The notes beneath the pieces were generated by a model. It made no database searches. It was not told where the DNA came from and saw nothing but the letters and a program-made list of their open reading frames with translations. Below, one piece after another: positions 1-6,391 of a stretch of DNA of 11,585 nucleotides. The translations under genes and the position numbers were made by a program. Every line of letters begins with the position of its first letter. The first letter of the stretch is position 1. Source of the stretch: JAVBPB01 sp031549965 (lineage in GTDB: Bacteria; Bacillota; Clostridia; Lachnospirales; Lachnospiraceae); contig JAVBPB010000138.1 of the NCBI GenBank assembly GCA_031549965.1, positions 1 through 11,585 of the forward strand, given 5' to 3'.

Positions 1-435
1 TTCAAAAAGGTTATAATGGAGGATGTTAATCATTGTTTTGTGATGAATATGTTTTATAATTGCGATCCAGATGGAAAAAGCGATTATGTAAAGAATAAAT
101 TTGTTAAAAGTAAGGATAAGGGGACTCCAACTATTAGACAGGTTGAAGTTGAGGAGGTTCAATGTAGAAATATTTATGGCAGTGCTTTGTTTATTTATGG
201 GTTGCCAGAAAACGAGGTTGAATCTATTAGATTTATAAATAACCAGTTTATATTTGGTAAGGAAAGAATTAATGAATGTCCTGATATGATGGATGATTTT
301 GAATTAATTGAAGATTTGGGATTTTATATCCAAAATGCCAGAGATATTAATTTTGAAAAAAATATAGTAACAGGTGTGGGGAAATGTTATTTTAATCATA
401 AGGAGGCAGATAATCTTGAATGCTGTTCAGATTGA
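1..435 (+). CDS. Glycoside hydrolase family 28 (polygalacturonase-like), 3' fragment
   Basis: The reading frame is open from the first base of the window (F-K-K-V-I before the first internal Met at 16) to the TGA at 433-435, so this is the C-terminal ~144 residues of a gene that begins upstream. The fragment looks like the last coils of a right-handed beta-helix: short strand/turn repeats with Asn/Val/Ile ladders, a DPDGKSDY turn near its start and an IYGLPE segment followed by E-S-I-R-F-I-N-N. This combination is typical of bacterial GH28 polygalacturonases and exo-polygalacturonosidases, which hydrolyse alpha-1,4-galacturonosyl bonds in pectin. The catalytic Asp residues lie upstream and cannot be checked, nor can a signal peptide. 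Its last 20 bases overlap the next gene, GH105, which supports a joint role in pectin breakdown. The family call is good; the exact substrate is open. Confidence 0.8.
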   Translation, partial: FKKVIMEDVNHCFVMNMFYNCDPDGKSDYVKNKFVKSKDKGTPTIRQVEVEEVQCRNIYGSALFIYGLPENEVESIRFINNQFIFGKERINECPDMMDDFELIEDLGFYIQNARDINFEKNIVTGVGKCYFNHKEADNLECCSD

Positions 436-1582
436 AGCAGTTGAAAATTTTGTGGATCAGTTAATGAAGAATTCTACGCCAAATCAGCCCGCATGGAATT
501 TGGAGGCACGTATTGAAAAGAAAGAACCGGCGTGGAATTATATTGATGGATGTATGATTAAGGCTATACTTGAATTATATGATGCAACTAAGAATAAGAA
601 GTATTTGGATTTTGCTAAAGAATATATTTCTTTTTTTATTAAGGATAAAGGAATGATAAAGGGGTATTATGAGGGAGATTATAATTGTGACCAGATTAAT
701 GAGGGCAAAGTTTTATTTCCTTTATTTAAATATACTGAGGATGAGAAGTACAAGAAAGCTATTCAAACACTTTATAATCAAGTTTTAAATCAACCAAAAA
801 CAGAATCAGGAAATTTTTGGCATAAAAAAATATACCCAAATCAAATCTGGCTGGATGGTTTATATATGGTTCAGCCTTTTTATATGGAATATGAGATGAC
901 CTTTAACCAAATGCGTCATTACAAAGATATATTTAACCAGTTTGAGCAGGTACATAACATTATGAGAGATAAGGAAACCAAACTTCTTTATCATGGATAC
1001 GATGAAAAAAGAGAAAGCCTATGGGCAGATAAAGAAACAGGATTAAGTAAAAACTTTTGGACTCGTTCTATTGGTTGGTATACCATGGCTTTGGTGGATA
1101 CCATTGAAAAATTAGATGAGCAAATGTTTTATGAATATATGAAGTTGCAGGAATATTTAAAAGAAATATTAGATGCTTTACTTGAATACAAGGATACTAA
1201 TTCAAATATGTTTTATCAGGTTACCAATAAAGGTGGGCTTGAAGGAAATTATTTAGAAACCAGTGGTACTTGTGCAATTGCTTATAGTCTTATGAAAGGT
1301 GCAAGACTTAACTACCTGCCAAAATATTATTTTGATTATGGAATGGAGATATTTAATGCAGTTTTAGAGTCGAAATTAGATTTAAATGAAGAACAGTTTG
1401 TACTAAAAGATATATGTCTGGTTGCCGGTCTTGGAGGAATGCCTGGAAAGGGAAGCTATAAAGTAAGAGATGGAAGCTATGAGTACTATATATCTGAACC
1501 GGTTGTGTCTAATGATGCAAAGGGTGTAGCACCATTTTTGTTTGCATTTTGTGAAGCACTTCGTAAGAATAGTTTAAAGTAA
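416..1582 (+). CDS. GH105 unsaturated rhamnogalacturonyl/galacturonyl hydrolase (YteR/YesR-like)
   Basis: A 388-residue (alpha/alpha)6-barrel hydrolase, the usual length of the family. It removes the unsaturated uronic acid from the non-reducing end of oligosaccharides made by pectate or rhamnogalacturonan lyases. Visible family motifs are NQIWLDGLYM (Asp147, equivalent to the YteR catalytic Asp143), LLYHGYDE (His193, equivalent to His189), FWTRSIGWY (~214-222), NYLETSGT (~278-285) and a C-terminal SNDAKGVAPFL. No signal peptide is present, so it acts in the cytoplasm on imported oligosaccharides. I chose the TTG at 416 because AAGGAGG lies at 400-406 with a 9-base spacer. A GTG at 374 gives a longer frame but has no such site; the first in-frame ATG is at 464. 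The start overlaps the GH28 gene by 20 bases, so translation is probably coupled. The residue equivalences come from memory of YteR, not an alignment. Confidence 0.9.
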   Translation: MNAVQIEAVENFVDQLMKNSTPNQPAWNLEARIEKKEPAWNYIDGCMIKAILELYDATKNKKYLDFAKEYISFFIKDKGMIKGYYEGDYNCDQINEGKVLFPLFKYTEDEKYKKAIQTLYNQVLNQPKTESGNFWHKKIYPNQIWLDGLYMVQPFYMEYEMTFNQMRHYKDIFNQFEQVHNIMRDKETKLLYHGYDEKRESLWADKETGLSKNFWTRSIGWYTMALVDTIEKLDEQMFYEYMKLQEYLKEILDALLEYKDTNSNMFYQVTNKGGLEGNYLETSGTCAIAYSLMKGARLNYLPKYYFDYGMEIFNAVLESKLDLNEEQFVLKDICLVAGLGGMPGKGSYKVRDGSYEYYISEPVVSNDAKGVAPFLFAFCEALRKNSLK

Positions 1583-1595
1583 GAGGTGAATAGAT

Positions 1596-2423
1596 ATGAA
1601 AATAGGGGTTAGAGCCCATGATTTTGGTCGTATGGATGCAGATTTATTATCAAAGAAAATTAAAGAAGCTGGATTTGAAACTGTTCAATTAGCACTTACG
1701 AAAGCAATTAGTGGAATTGAAAGCTTTTGTGCCATACAGGAAAAGAATGTACATAGTATTAAAGAAGATTTTATAAAAAATCAGGTTGAAATTCAGGTTT
1801 TAGGTTGTTACATTGAACCATCACTTCATGATAAAGAAAAAAGAATAGAACAGGTTGAGTTTTTTAAAAAAGGTATCATAAATGCAAAAATTCTTGGTGC
1901 TCCAATTATTGCAACTGAAACTACTCATTTTCCAATAGAAGAAACTGGTAATATGTTAAATGAGAGAGAAGATGCTTACAAACGATTAAAAGAAAGTGTA
2001 AAGGAAATGGTTTGGCAGGCCGAAAAAGAGGATAAAATCATTGGAATTGAGCCTGTTGCAGAGCACACACTTAATACATCTCAATTAGCAAGACGTTTAC
2101 TTGATGAAATTAATTCAGATAAACTTAAAATTGTATTTGATCCTGTTAATCTATTATTACCTAACACAGTAGATAAGCAGGATGAAATATATAATGAATT
2201 TTTTAAATTATTAGGAAAAGATATTGTAGCAGTTCATGTAAAAGATATAGTTATAGAAAACAATGAAAAAACATGGAGACTTATTGGTCAGGGAATTGTT
2301 AATTATTCACTAATAATGAATTGGCTAAAAGAAAATAAACCAGATATTAGATTGTTTAGAGAACATGTAAAGATGGACAGTTATCCATCAGATGTTTTGA
2401 CAATGAAAAATATGATTAAATAA
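1596..2423 (+). CDS. Sugar isomerase/epimerase-like TIM barrel protein (AP endonuclease 2-like fold)
   Basis: 275 residues with the beta/alpha rhythm of xylose-isomerase-like TIM barrels (IolE/IolI/AP_endonuc_2 superfamily). Candidate metal ligands sit on strand ends in the usual Glu-Asp-His-Glu order: Glu152 (GIEPVAEH), Asp182 (IVFDPVN), His214 (VAVHVKD) and Glu256 (RLFREHV). The N-terminus begins directly with the first strand (MKIGVRAHDF), so there is no signal peptide. An AGAGGTG site lies 8 bases before the ATG, and the gene follows GH105 by 13 bases. It sits between GH105 and kduI, so a role in isomerising or epimerising a uronate or deoxy-uronate intermediate is a fair inference. The substrate cannot be read from the sequence, and kduI and kduD already cover the textbook steps. 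Confidence 0.8.
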   Translation: MKIGVRAHDFGRMDADLLSKKIKEAGFETVQLALTKAISGIESFCAIQEKNVHSIKEDFIKNQVEIQVLGCYIEPSLHDKEKRIEQVEFFKKGIINAKILGAPIIATETTHFPIEETGNMLNEREDAYKRLKESVKEMVWQAEKEDKIIGIEPVAEHTLNTSQLARRLLDEINSDKLKIVFDPVNLLLPNTVDKQDEIYNEFFKLLGKDIVAVHVKDIVIENNEKTWRLIGQGIVNYSLIMNWLKENKPDIRLFREHVKMDSYPSDVLTMKNMIK

Positions 2424-2442
2424 AAATTGGAGGTAAAAATTA

Positions 2443-3273
2443 ATGGATATTAGATATTCACATCACCACGAAGATGTAAAACATTACGATACAGATACTT
2501 TAAGAAGGCATTTTTTAATAGACAAAATATTTGTACCAGGGGAAGTAACTATGACTTACAGTCATTACGATAGAATCCTAGTTGCAGGTATAGTTCCAAC
2601 AGATAATTCCCTTTTTCTTACAGGCTCTAAAGAAACAGCCAGCAATTACTTTTTAGAAAGAAGAGAAATGGGAGTAATAAACATAGGCGGTGACGGAAAA
2701 ATTATTTTAGACGGTAAGTCCTACGACATGAACAATCGTGACGGCCTATATGTAGGCATGGGTGTTAAAGAAATAGAATTTATAAGCCTTGACAAAAACA
2801 ATCCAGCTAAATTCTATGTAAATTCAGGAACAGCCCATCATACATATGAAACCTGTCACATCCCATTTGAAAAGGCAAACAAAGTACATCTTGGCTCAGA
2901 TGAAGAATGTAACAAACGTACAATAAATCAATACGTACATCCTGCCGTTTGCAAAAGCTGTCAACTAGTAATGGGAATGACAGTATTAGAACCAGGAAGC
3001 ATCTGGAACACTATGCCATCCCACACACACGAAAGACGTATGGAAGTATATTTATATTTCAACATGGATGATAAAAATGTTGTATTTCACATGATGGGTC
3101 AGCCACAAGAAACCAGACACATAGTTATTAAAAATGAAGAAGCCGTAATTTCACCAAGCTGGTCAATTCATTCAGGAGTAGGAACTAAAAACTACACATT
3201 CATTTGGGGAATGGTAGGAGAAAATCAAGTATTTGACGACATGGACGCAGTAGCAACCATTGATTTAAGATAG
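2443..3273 (+). CDS. kduI: 5-dehydro-4-deoxy-D-glucuronate isomerase
   Basis: 276 residues, close to E. coli KduI (278). The enzyme converts 5-keto-4-deoxyuronate, the opened form of the unsaturated uronate released by GH105, to 3-deoxy-D-glycero-2,5-hexodiulosonate. The zinc site of this double-cupin protein is intact: His194 and His196 (MPSHTHERRMEV), Glu201 and His243 (SWSIHSG), each offset by two from the E. coli ligands His196, His198, Glu203 and His245. The start is fixed by TTGGAGGT at 2427-2434, and 19 bases separate it from the epimerase-like gene. The stop overlaps the ribosome binding site of kduD, the next enzyme in the pathway. From about here codon third positions become richer in A and C than in the genes before it. 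Confidence 0.95.
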   Translation: MDIRYSHHHEDVKHYDTDTLRRHFLIDKIFVPGEVTMTYSHYDRILVAGIVPTDNSLFLTGSKETASNYFLERREMGVINIGGDGKIILDGKSYDMNNRDGLYVGMGVKEIEFISLDKNNPAKFYVNSGTAHHTYETCHIPFEKANKVHLGSDEECNKRTINQYVHPAVCKSCQLVMGMTVLEPGSIWNTMPSHTHERRMEVYLYFNMDDKNVVFHMMGQPQETRHIVIKNEEAVISPSWSIHSGVGTKNYTFIWGMVGENQVFDDMDAVATIDLR

Positions 3274-3283
3274 GAGGATAAAT

Positions 3284-4063
3284 ATGAGTAATATAGCAGA
3301 TTTTTCATTAGACTTTTTCAACTTAACCAAAAAGGTAGCCATTGTAACAGGTGGTAATTCAGGAATCGGTCAAGGATATGCTCTTGCCCTAGCAAAAGCA
3401 GGAGCAGATATATTCATTGTAACATACGGAACAGACTGGGAAGAAACAAAAAAATTAATTGAAGCAGAAGGAAGAAAAGTAGAATTTTACCAAGCAGACC
3501 TTTCTAAAAAAGAAGAAATTCCAGAAGTAATATCAACCTGTGTAGAAAAATTTGGACGCTTAGACATCTTAGTAAACAACGCCGGAACAATTCGCCGTGC
3601 TCCATTACTTGAATACTCCAGTGAAGATTGGGATACTGTAATCAAAACAAACATGGACTCTGTTTACTACTTAAGTCAGGAAGCTGCAAAAATAATGGTA
3701 AAACAAAATAGCGGAAAGATAATTAACGTAGCTTCCATGTTATCTTTCCAAGGTGGAAAATTTGTTCCTGCATATACTGCATCTAAACATGCTGTAGCAG
3801 GGCTTACCAAATCATTTGCAAACGAATTAGCTATACACAATATTCAGATAAATGCAATTGCACCTGGATATATTGCAACAGCCAACACTGCACCAATTAG
3901 AGCTGATGAAGGTCGTGCATCAGAAATATTATCAAGGATTCCTGCTAATCGTTGGGGAGATCCATATGATCTTATGGGGGCAGTTGTATTTTTAGCTAGT
4001 AGGGCATCGGATTATGTTAATGGTCATATTATGGCAGTTGATGGAGGATGGCTAGTTAGGTAG
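3284..4063 (+). CDS. kduD: 2-dehydro-3-deoxy-D-gluconate 5-dehydrogenase (SDR)
   Basis: A 259-residue classical short-chain dehydrogenase/reductase. The Rossmann dinucleotide motif is TGGNSGIG (22-29), the structural NNAG is at 98-101, and the catalytic residues are Ser151, Tyr164 and Lys168 (YTASK). The N-terminal DFSLDFFNLTKKVAIVTG is typical of KduD, which uses NAD(P)H to reduce the KduI product to 2-keto-3-deoxygluconate. AGGAGG at 3272-3277 overlaps the kduI stop, with 10 bases between the two genes. It is the last gene of the pectin operon; a large palindromic element starts within 15 bases of its stop. The last ~200 bases switch from A/C-rich to G/T-rich third positions. Some close SDRs act on gluconate, but the adjacent kduI makes KduD the best call. 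Confidence 0.93.
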   Translation: MSNIADFSLDFFNLTKKVAIVTGGNSGIGQGYALALAKAGADIFIVTYGTDWEETKKLIEAEGRKVEFYQADLSKKEEIPEVISTCVEKFGRLDILVNNAGTIRRAPLLEYSSEDWDTVIKTNMDSVYYLSQEAAKIMVKQNSGKIINVASMLSFQGGKFVPAYTASKHAVAGLTKSFANELAIHNIQINAIAPGYIATANTAPIRADEGRASEILSRIPANRWGDPYDLMGAVVFLASRASDYVNGHIMAVDGGWLVR

Positions 4064-4074
4064 GTTTTATGTTT

Positions 4075-4388
4075 TTGCACGGACGCTTTGCCGATTTAGT
4101 CTTTCTACTCCATGGGAGGGCACTGAAAAAGTCCTTGATTTAGTTTTTCAAATTTTTCAGATGAATACAGTTGAATAATTATTTAATTGTTTGCCTTACC
4201 CTCCCTCGGCATGTTTTTTACAAGCCTTTGCAAGTCTTGCAAAAAACATAAACGCCTCATCGGCCGGTCTGCACAATTAAATAATTATTCAACTGTATTC
4301 ATCTGAAAAATTAATTTACCGCGTTGAAAGGACTTTTTCAGTGCCCTCCCATGGAGATGTAATTTTTAAGGCAAAGCTGGGTGTTCAA
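4075..4388 (+). repeat. Palindromic MITE-like element, copy 1
   Basis: A 314-base element with imperfect terminal inverted repeats. The left end reads TTGCACGGACGCTTTGCC (4075-4092). The right end, read on the minus strand from 4388, is TTGAACACCCAGCTTTGCC. The left end module continues with TAGTCTTTCTACTCC (4097-4111). Inside is a giant hairpin whose outer arms 4108-4134 and 4330-4356 match 27 of 27, and whose inner arms 4151-4190 and 4273-4312 match 40 of 40. The apical 82 bases contain an ATGTTTTTT/AAAAAACAT pair (4211-4219, 4241-4249) around TTGCAAG-T-CTTGCAA (4228-4242). The right end module covers 4354-4380 and ends in AGGCAAAGCTGG. No coding frame of note is present. It looks like a non-autonomous mobile or interspersed repeat, but no target duplication could be recognised. 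Confidence 0.75.
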
Positions 4389-4848
4389 AAGTTTAATAAT
4401 AAATTGTAAATGATTTTCATCTAAATTCTCTTAATGGTATACGATTCTTTGTTACTGAAAACTATATTGATGACATTGTAAGGACATTACCTGTAGGGTG
4501 AGAGTTCACACTGATAAAATGTATATTGTAGTAATAGTTTATATCTCAAATTCCCATGAATTTTAACACATACTAATTTAATATGTAATTTGTAGAATAG
4601 CATTAAATAAATGTTTTATTATGTATAGGCTAAAAATTGTTGGAATTTAAGATATATATATTCGGTGTTAAAACTTAAGATTTTTTATTAACTTAATTAA
4701 AATATTACTATGTTTATAAGTGGCGATATAATACTTAATTTTGCCAATATCTAATGCTATTTATTTACATTATAGAAACTAAATAACAATTAAAAATAAT
4801 ATGGGTGTAAAATCTAAATTAAGTTACTTATAGTTAATTTATAGGTAA
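4381..4848. other. AT-rich intergenic core between two inverted palindromic elements
   Basis: About 470 bases with no convincing gene on either strand. A short open stretch at 4403-4501 encodes about 32 codons ending in a TGA. Its tail (V-T-E-N-Y-I-D-D-I-V-R-T-L-P-V-G) has coding-like composition, but it has no start or ribosome binding site, so at most it is a relic. A TATAAT at 4727-4732 could be a -10 box reading toward the phosphofructokinase gene, but the -35 position (4704-4709, ATTACT) is poor. The rest is runs of A and T without clear repeats. Confidence 0.4.
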
Positions 4849-5069
4849 CCAGCTTTGCCTCAATAAATTAAATCTCCGACTGAGGCTTTAGATATATTCT
4901 CCTAAAATGCCTTACGGGTTATGGAAATGAGACTATACCATCATGTCAGCATTCTGACATGATGGTTGTTTATAGGCTCATTGGAATGTTTTACCCGTCG
5001 GTATTTTAGGAGAATATATCTAAAGCCTCAGTCGGAGTAGAAAGACTACAAGGCAAAGCGTCCGTTCAA
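4849..5069 (-). repeat. Palindromic MITE-like element, copy 2 (inverted relative to copy 1)
   Basis: Read on the minus strand from 5069, this element starts TTGAACGGACGCTTTGCC, then three bases, then TAGTCTTTCTACTCC (5048-5034), nearly identical to the left module of copy 1. Its right module (4876-4849, minus) differs from that of copy 1 by a few substitutions and one extra base, and ends in GAGGCAAAGCTGG. The interior is a different palindrome. Arms 4874-4911 and 5000-5037 match over 38 positions with a single G-T wobble. Short inner pairings follow (ACGGGT 4914-4919 with 4993-4998; AATGAG 4925-4930 with 4977-4982), then a perfect 13-base stem at 4937-4949/4954-4966 with a four-base loop. 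The hairpin sequence has no resemblance to that of copy 1. The element sits about 70 bases upstream of the phosphofructokinase gene. Confidence 0.75.
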
Positions 5070-5101
5070 CACACAACAACTCAAAGCATCAACGTTGAAC
5101 G
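5063..5101 (+). promoter_or_regulatory. Small inverted repeat in the phosphofructokinase leader
   Basis: CGTTCAAC (5063-5070) and GTTGAACG (5094-5101) form an 8-base inverted repeat with a 23-base gap, straddling the outer edge of palindromic element 2. It could be an operator, a leader hairpin or the remains of another element end, since GTTGAACG matches the terminal bases of copy 2. No good promoter is visible between 5066 and 5140. Confidence 0.3.
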
Positions 5102-5140
5102 TTCCCTTGAAACACCCTCCAATAAGAAAGGCGGTACAAC

Positions 5141-6373
5141 ATGAAAATGGGAAACGTAATAGTAGGTCAATCAGGAGGTCCAACTTCCGTAATTAATTCC
5201 AGTTTAGTAGGCGTATTTCGTGCAGCAAAAGAGCGTGGAGCAGAGAAAATTTACGGTATGCTTCACGGAGTAGAAGGACTATTAAAAGAACAATATGTTG
5301 ATTTATGCGATCATATTCATGATGAATTGGAAATAGAATTATTAAAGAGGACACCATCTTCATATTTGGGTTCTTGTAGATATAAGCTTCCAAACGTGGA
5401 GGAGAATGAAGAAGTTTATGTTAAGATTTTTGAGATTTTGAAGAAATTAAATATTGAGTATTTTTTCTATATTGGCGGAAATGATTCAATGGATACTATT
5501 AAGAAGTTATCAGGATATGCTAAAGATAAAAATATTGGTATAATTTTTATGGGTGTACCAAAGACTATTGATAATGATTTGGCTGTAACTGACCATACGC
5601 CGGGATTTGGAAGTGCAGCTAAGTGTATTGGTACAGTAATGAAAGAAGTTATTAGAGATGGTTATGTTTATGGTAATAATAATGTGACTATAGTGGAAAT
5701 TATGGGGCGTAATGCAGGATGGTTAACGGCGGCTTCTGCTATGGCAAGAATGGAAGATTGTCCGGGGCCTGATCTTATTTATGTGCCGGAAGTGGTTTTT
5801 GATATTGATAGATTTGTTCAGAAGGTGGCTAAGATACAAAAAGAGAAGAGTGCAGTGATTATTGCTGTATCTGAGGGGCTTAAGCTAAATGATGGGCGTT
5901 ATGTTTGTGAACTTAATGATCATGTAGTATTTACAGATTCTTTTGGACATAAATCTTTGTCTGGTACTGCTAGGTATCTTGCTAATAAAGTGGCTAAGGA
6001 AGTGGGAAGTAAGACTCGTGCTATTGAATTTTCTACTATGCAAAGATGTGCATCTCATATTGTTTCAAGAACAGATATTACAGAAGCATTTCTTGCAGGC
6101 GGGCATGCTGTTAAGGCTGGATTTGAAGGGCATACGGCTAAGATGATTATTTTTAATCGAACTTCAAATGATCCTTATCATATTACTACACAACCATGTG
6201 ATGTTGATTTGATTGCTAATGTTGAGAAGAAGCTACCGCTGGAATGGTTGTGTGAAGACAATACTTTTGTTACTAAAGAATTTTTGACATATTGCAGACC
6301 GTTAATTCAGGCAGAATTAACACCAGTTATGGTTGATGGACTTCCAAGACATTTATATCATGGACTGTTATAG
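5141..6373 (+). CDS. 6-phosphofructokinase, predicted pyrophosphate-dependent
   Basis: A 410-residue PFK-A family enzyme (ATP-type bacterial enzymes are about 320) that phosphorylates fructose 6-phosphate in glycolysis. Visible motifs are the N-terminal phosphate loop GQSGGPTSVIN (9-19), GGNDS (112-116), PKTIDND (140-146, with the catalytic Asp) and MGRNAGW (188-194). Two positions predict the phosphoryl donor. ATP enzymes read GGDGS and PGTIDND; here the equivalents of Gly104 and Gly124 (E. coli numbering) are Asp115 and Lys141, the known signature of PPi-dependent enzymes. The ATG at 5141 has AAAGG about 9 bases upstream; Met3 (5147) is an alternative. gltA follows by 18 bases. The first ~150 bases have a more A/C-rich third position than the rest of the gene. 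PPi use is inferred from these residues and has not been tested. Confidence 0.85.
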   Translation: MKMGNVIVGQSGGPTSVINSSLVGVFRAAKERGAEKIYGMLHGVEGLLKEQYVDLCDHIHDELEIELLKRTPSSYLGSCRYKLPNVEENEEVYVKIFEILKKLNIEYFFYIGGNDSMDTIKKLSGYAKDKNIGIIFMGVPKTIDNDLAVTDHTPGFGSAAKCIGTVMKEVIRDGYVYGNNNVTIVEIMGRNAGWLTAASAMARMEDCPGPDLIYVPEVVFDIDRFVQKVAKIQKEKSAVIIAVSEGLKLNDGRYVCELNDHVVFTDSFGHKSLSGTARYLANKVAKEVGSKTRAIEFSTMQRCASHIVSRTDITEAFLAGGHAVKAGFEGHTAKMIIFNRTSNDPYHITTQPCDVDLIANVEKKLPLEWLCEDNTFVTKEFLTYCRPLIQAELTPVMVDGLPRHLYHGLL

Positions 6374-6391
6374 AGGAGGCAGTACTTTTTT

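Noticed and set aside
4403..4501. Short open stretch that could encode the C-terminal end of a protein
   Set aside because: Only about 32 codons, with no start, no ribosome binding site and no family I can name; chance is a sufficient explanation in AT-rich DNA.
4075..5069. CRISPR array or integron attC cluster
   Set aside because: There are no regularly spaced short repeats, no cas or integrase gene, and the palindromes are far longer than attC sites.
5193..5393. Minus-strand open frame of 66 codons
   Set aside because: A shadow of the phosphofructokinase gene with no own start signals.
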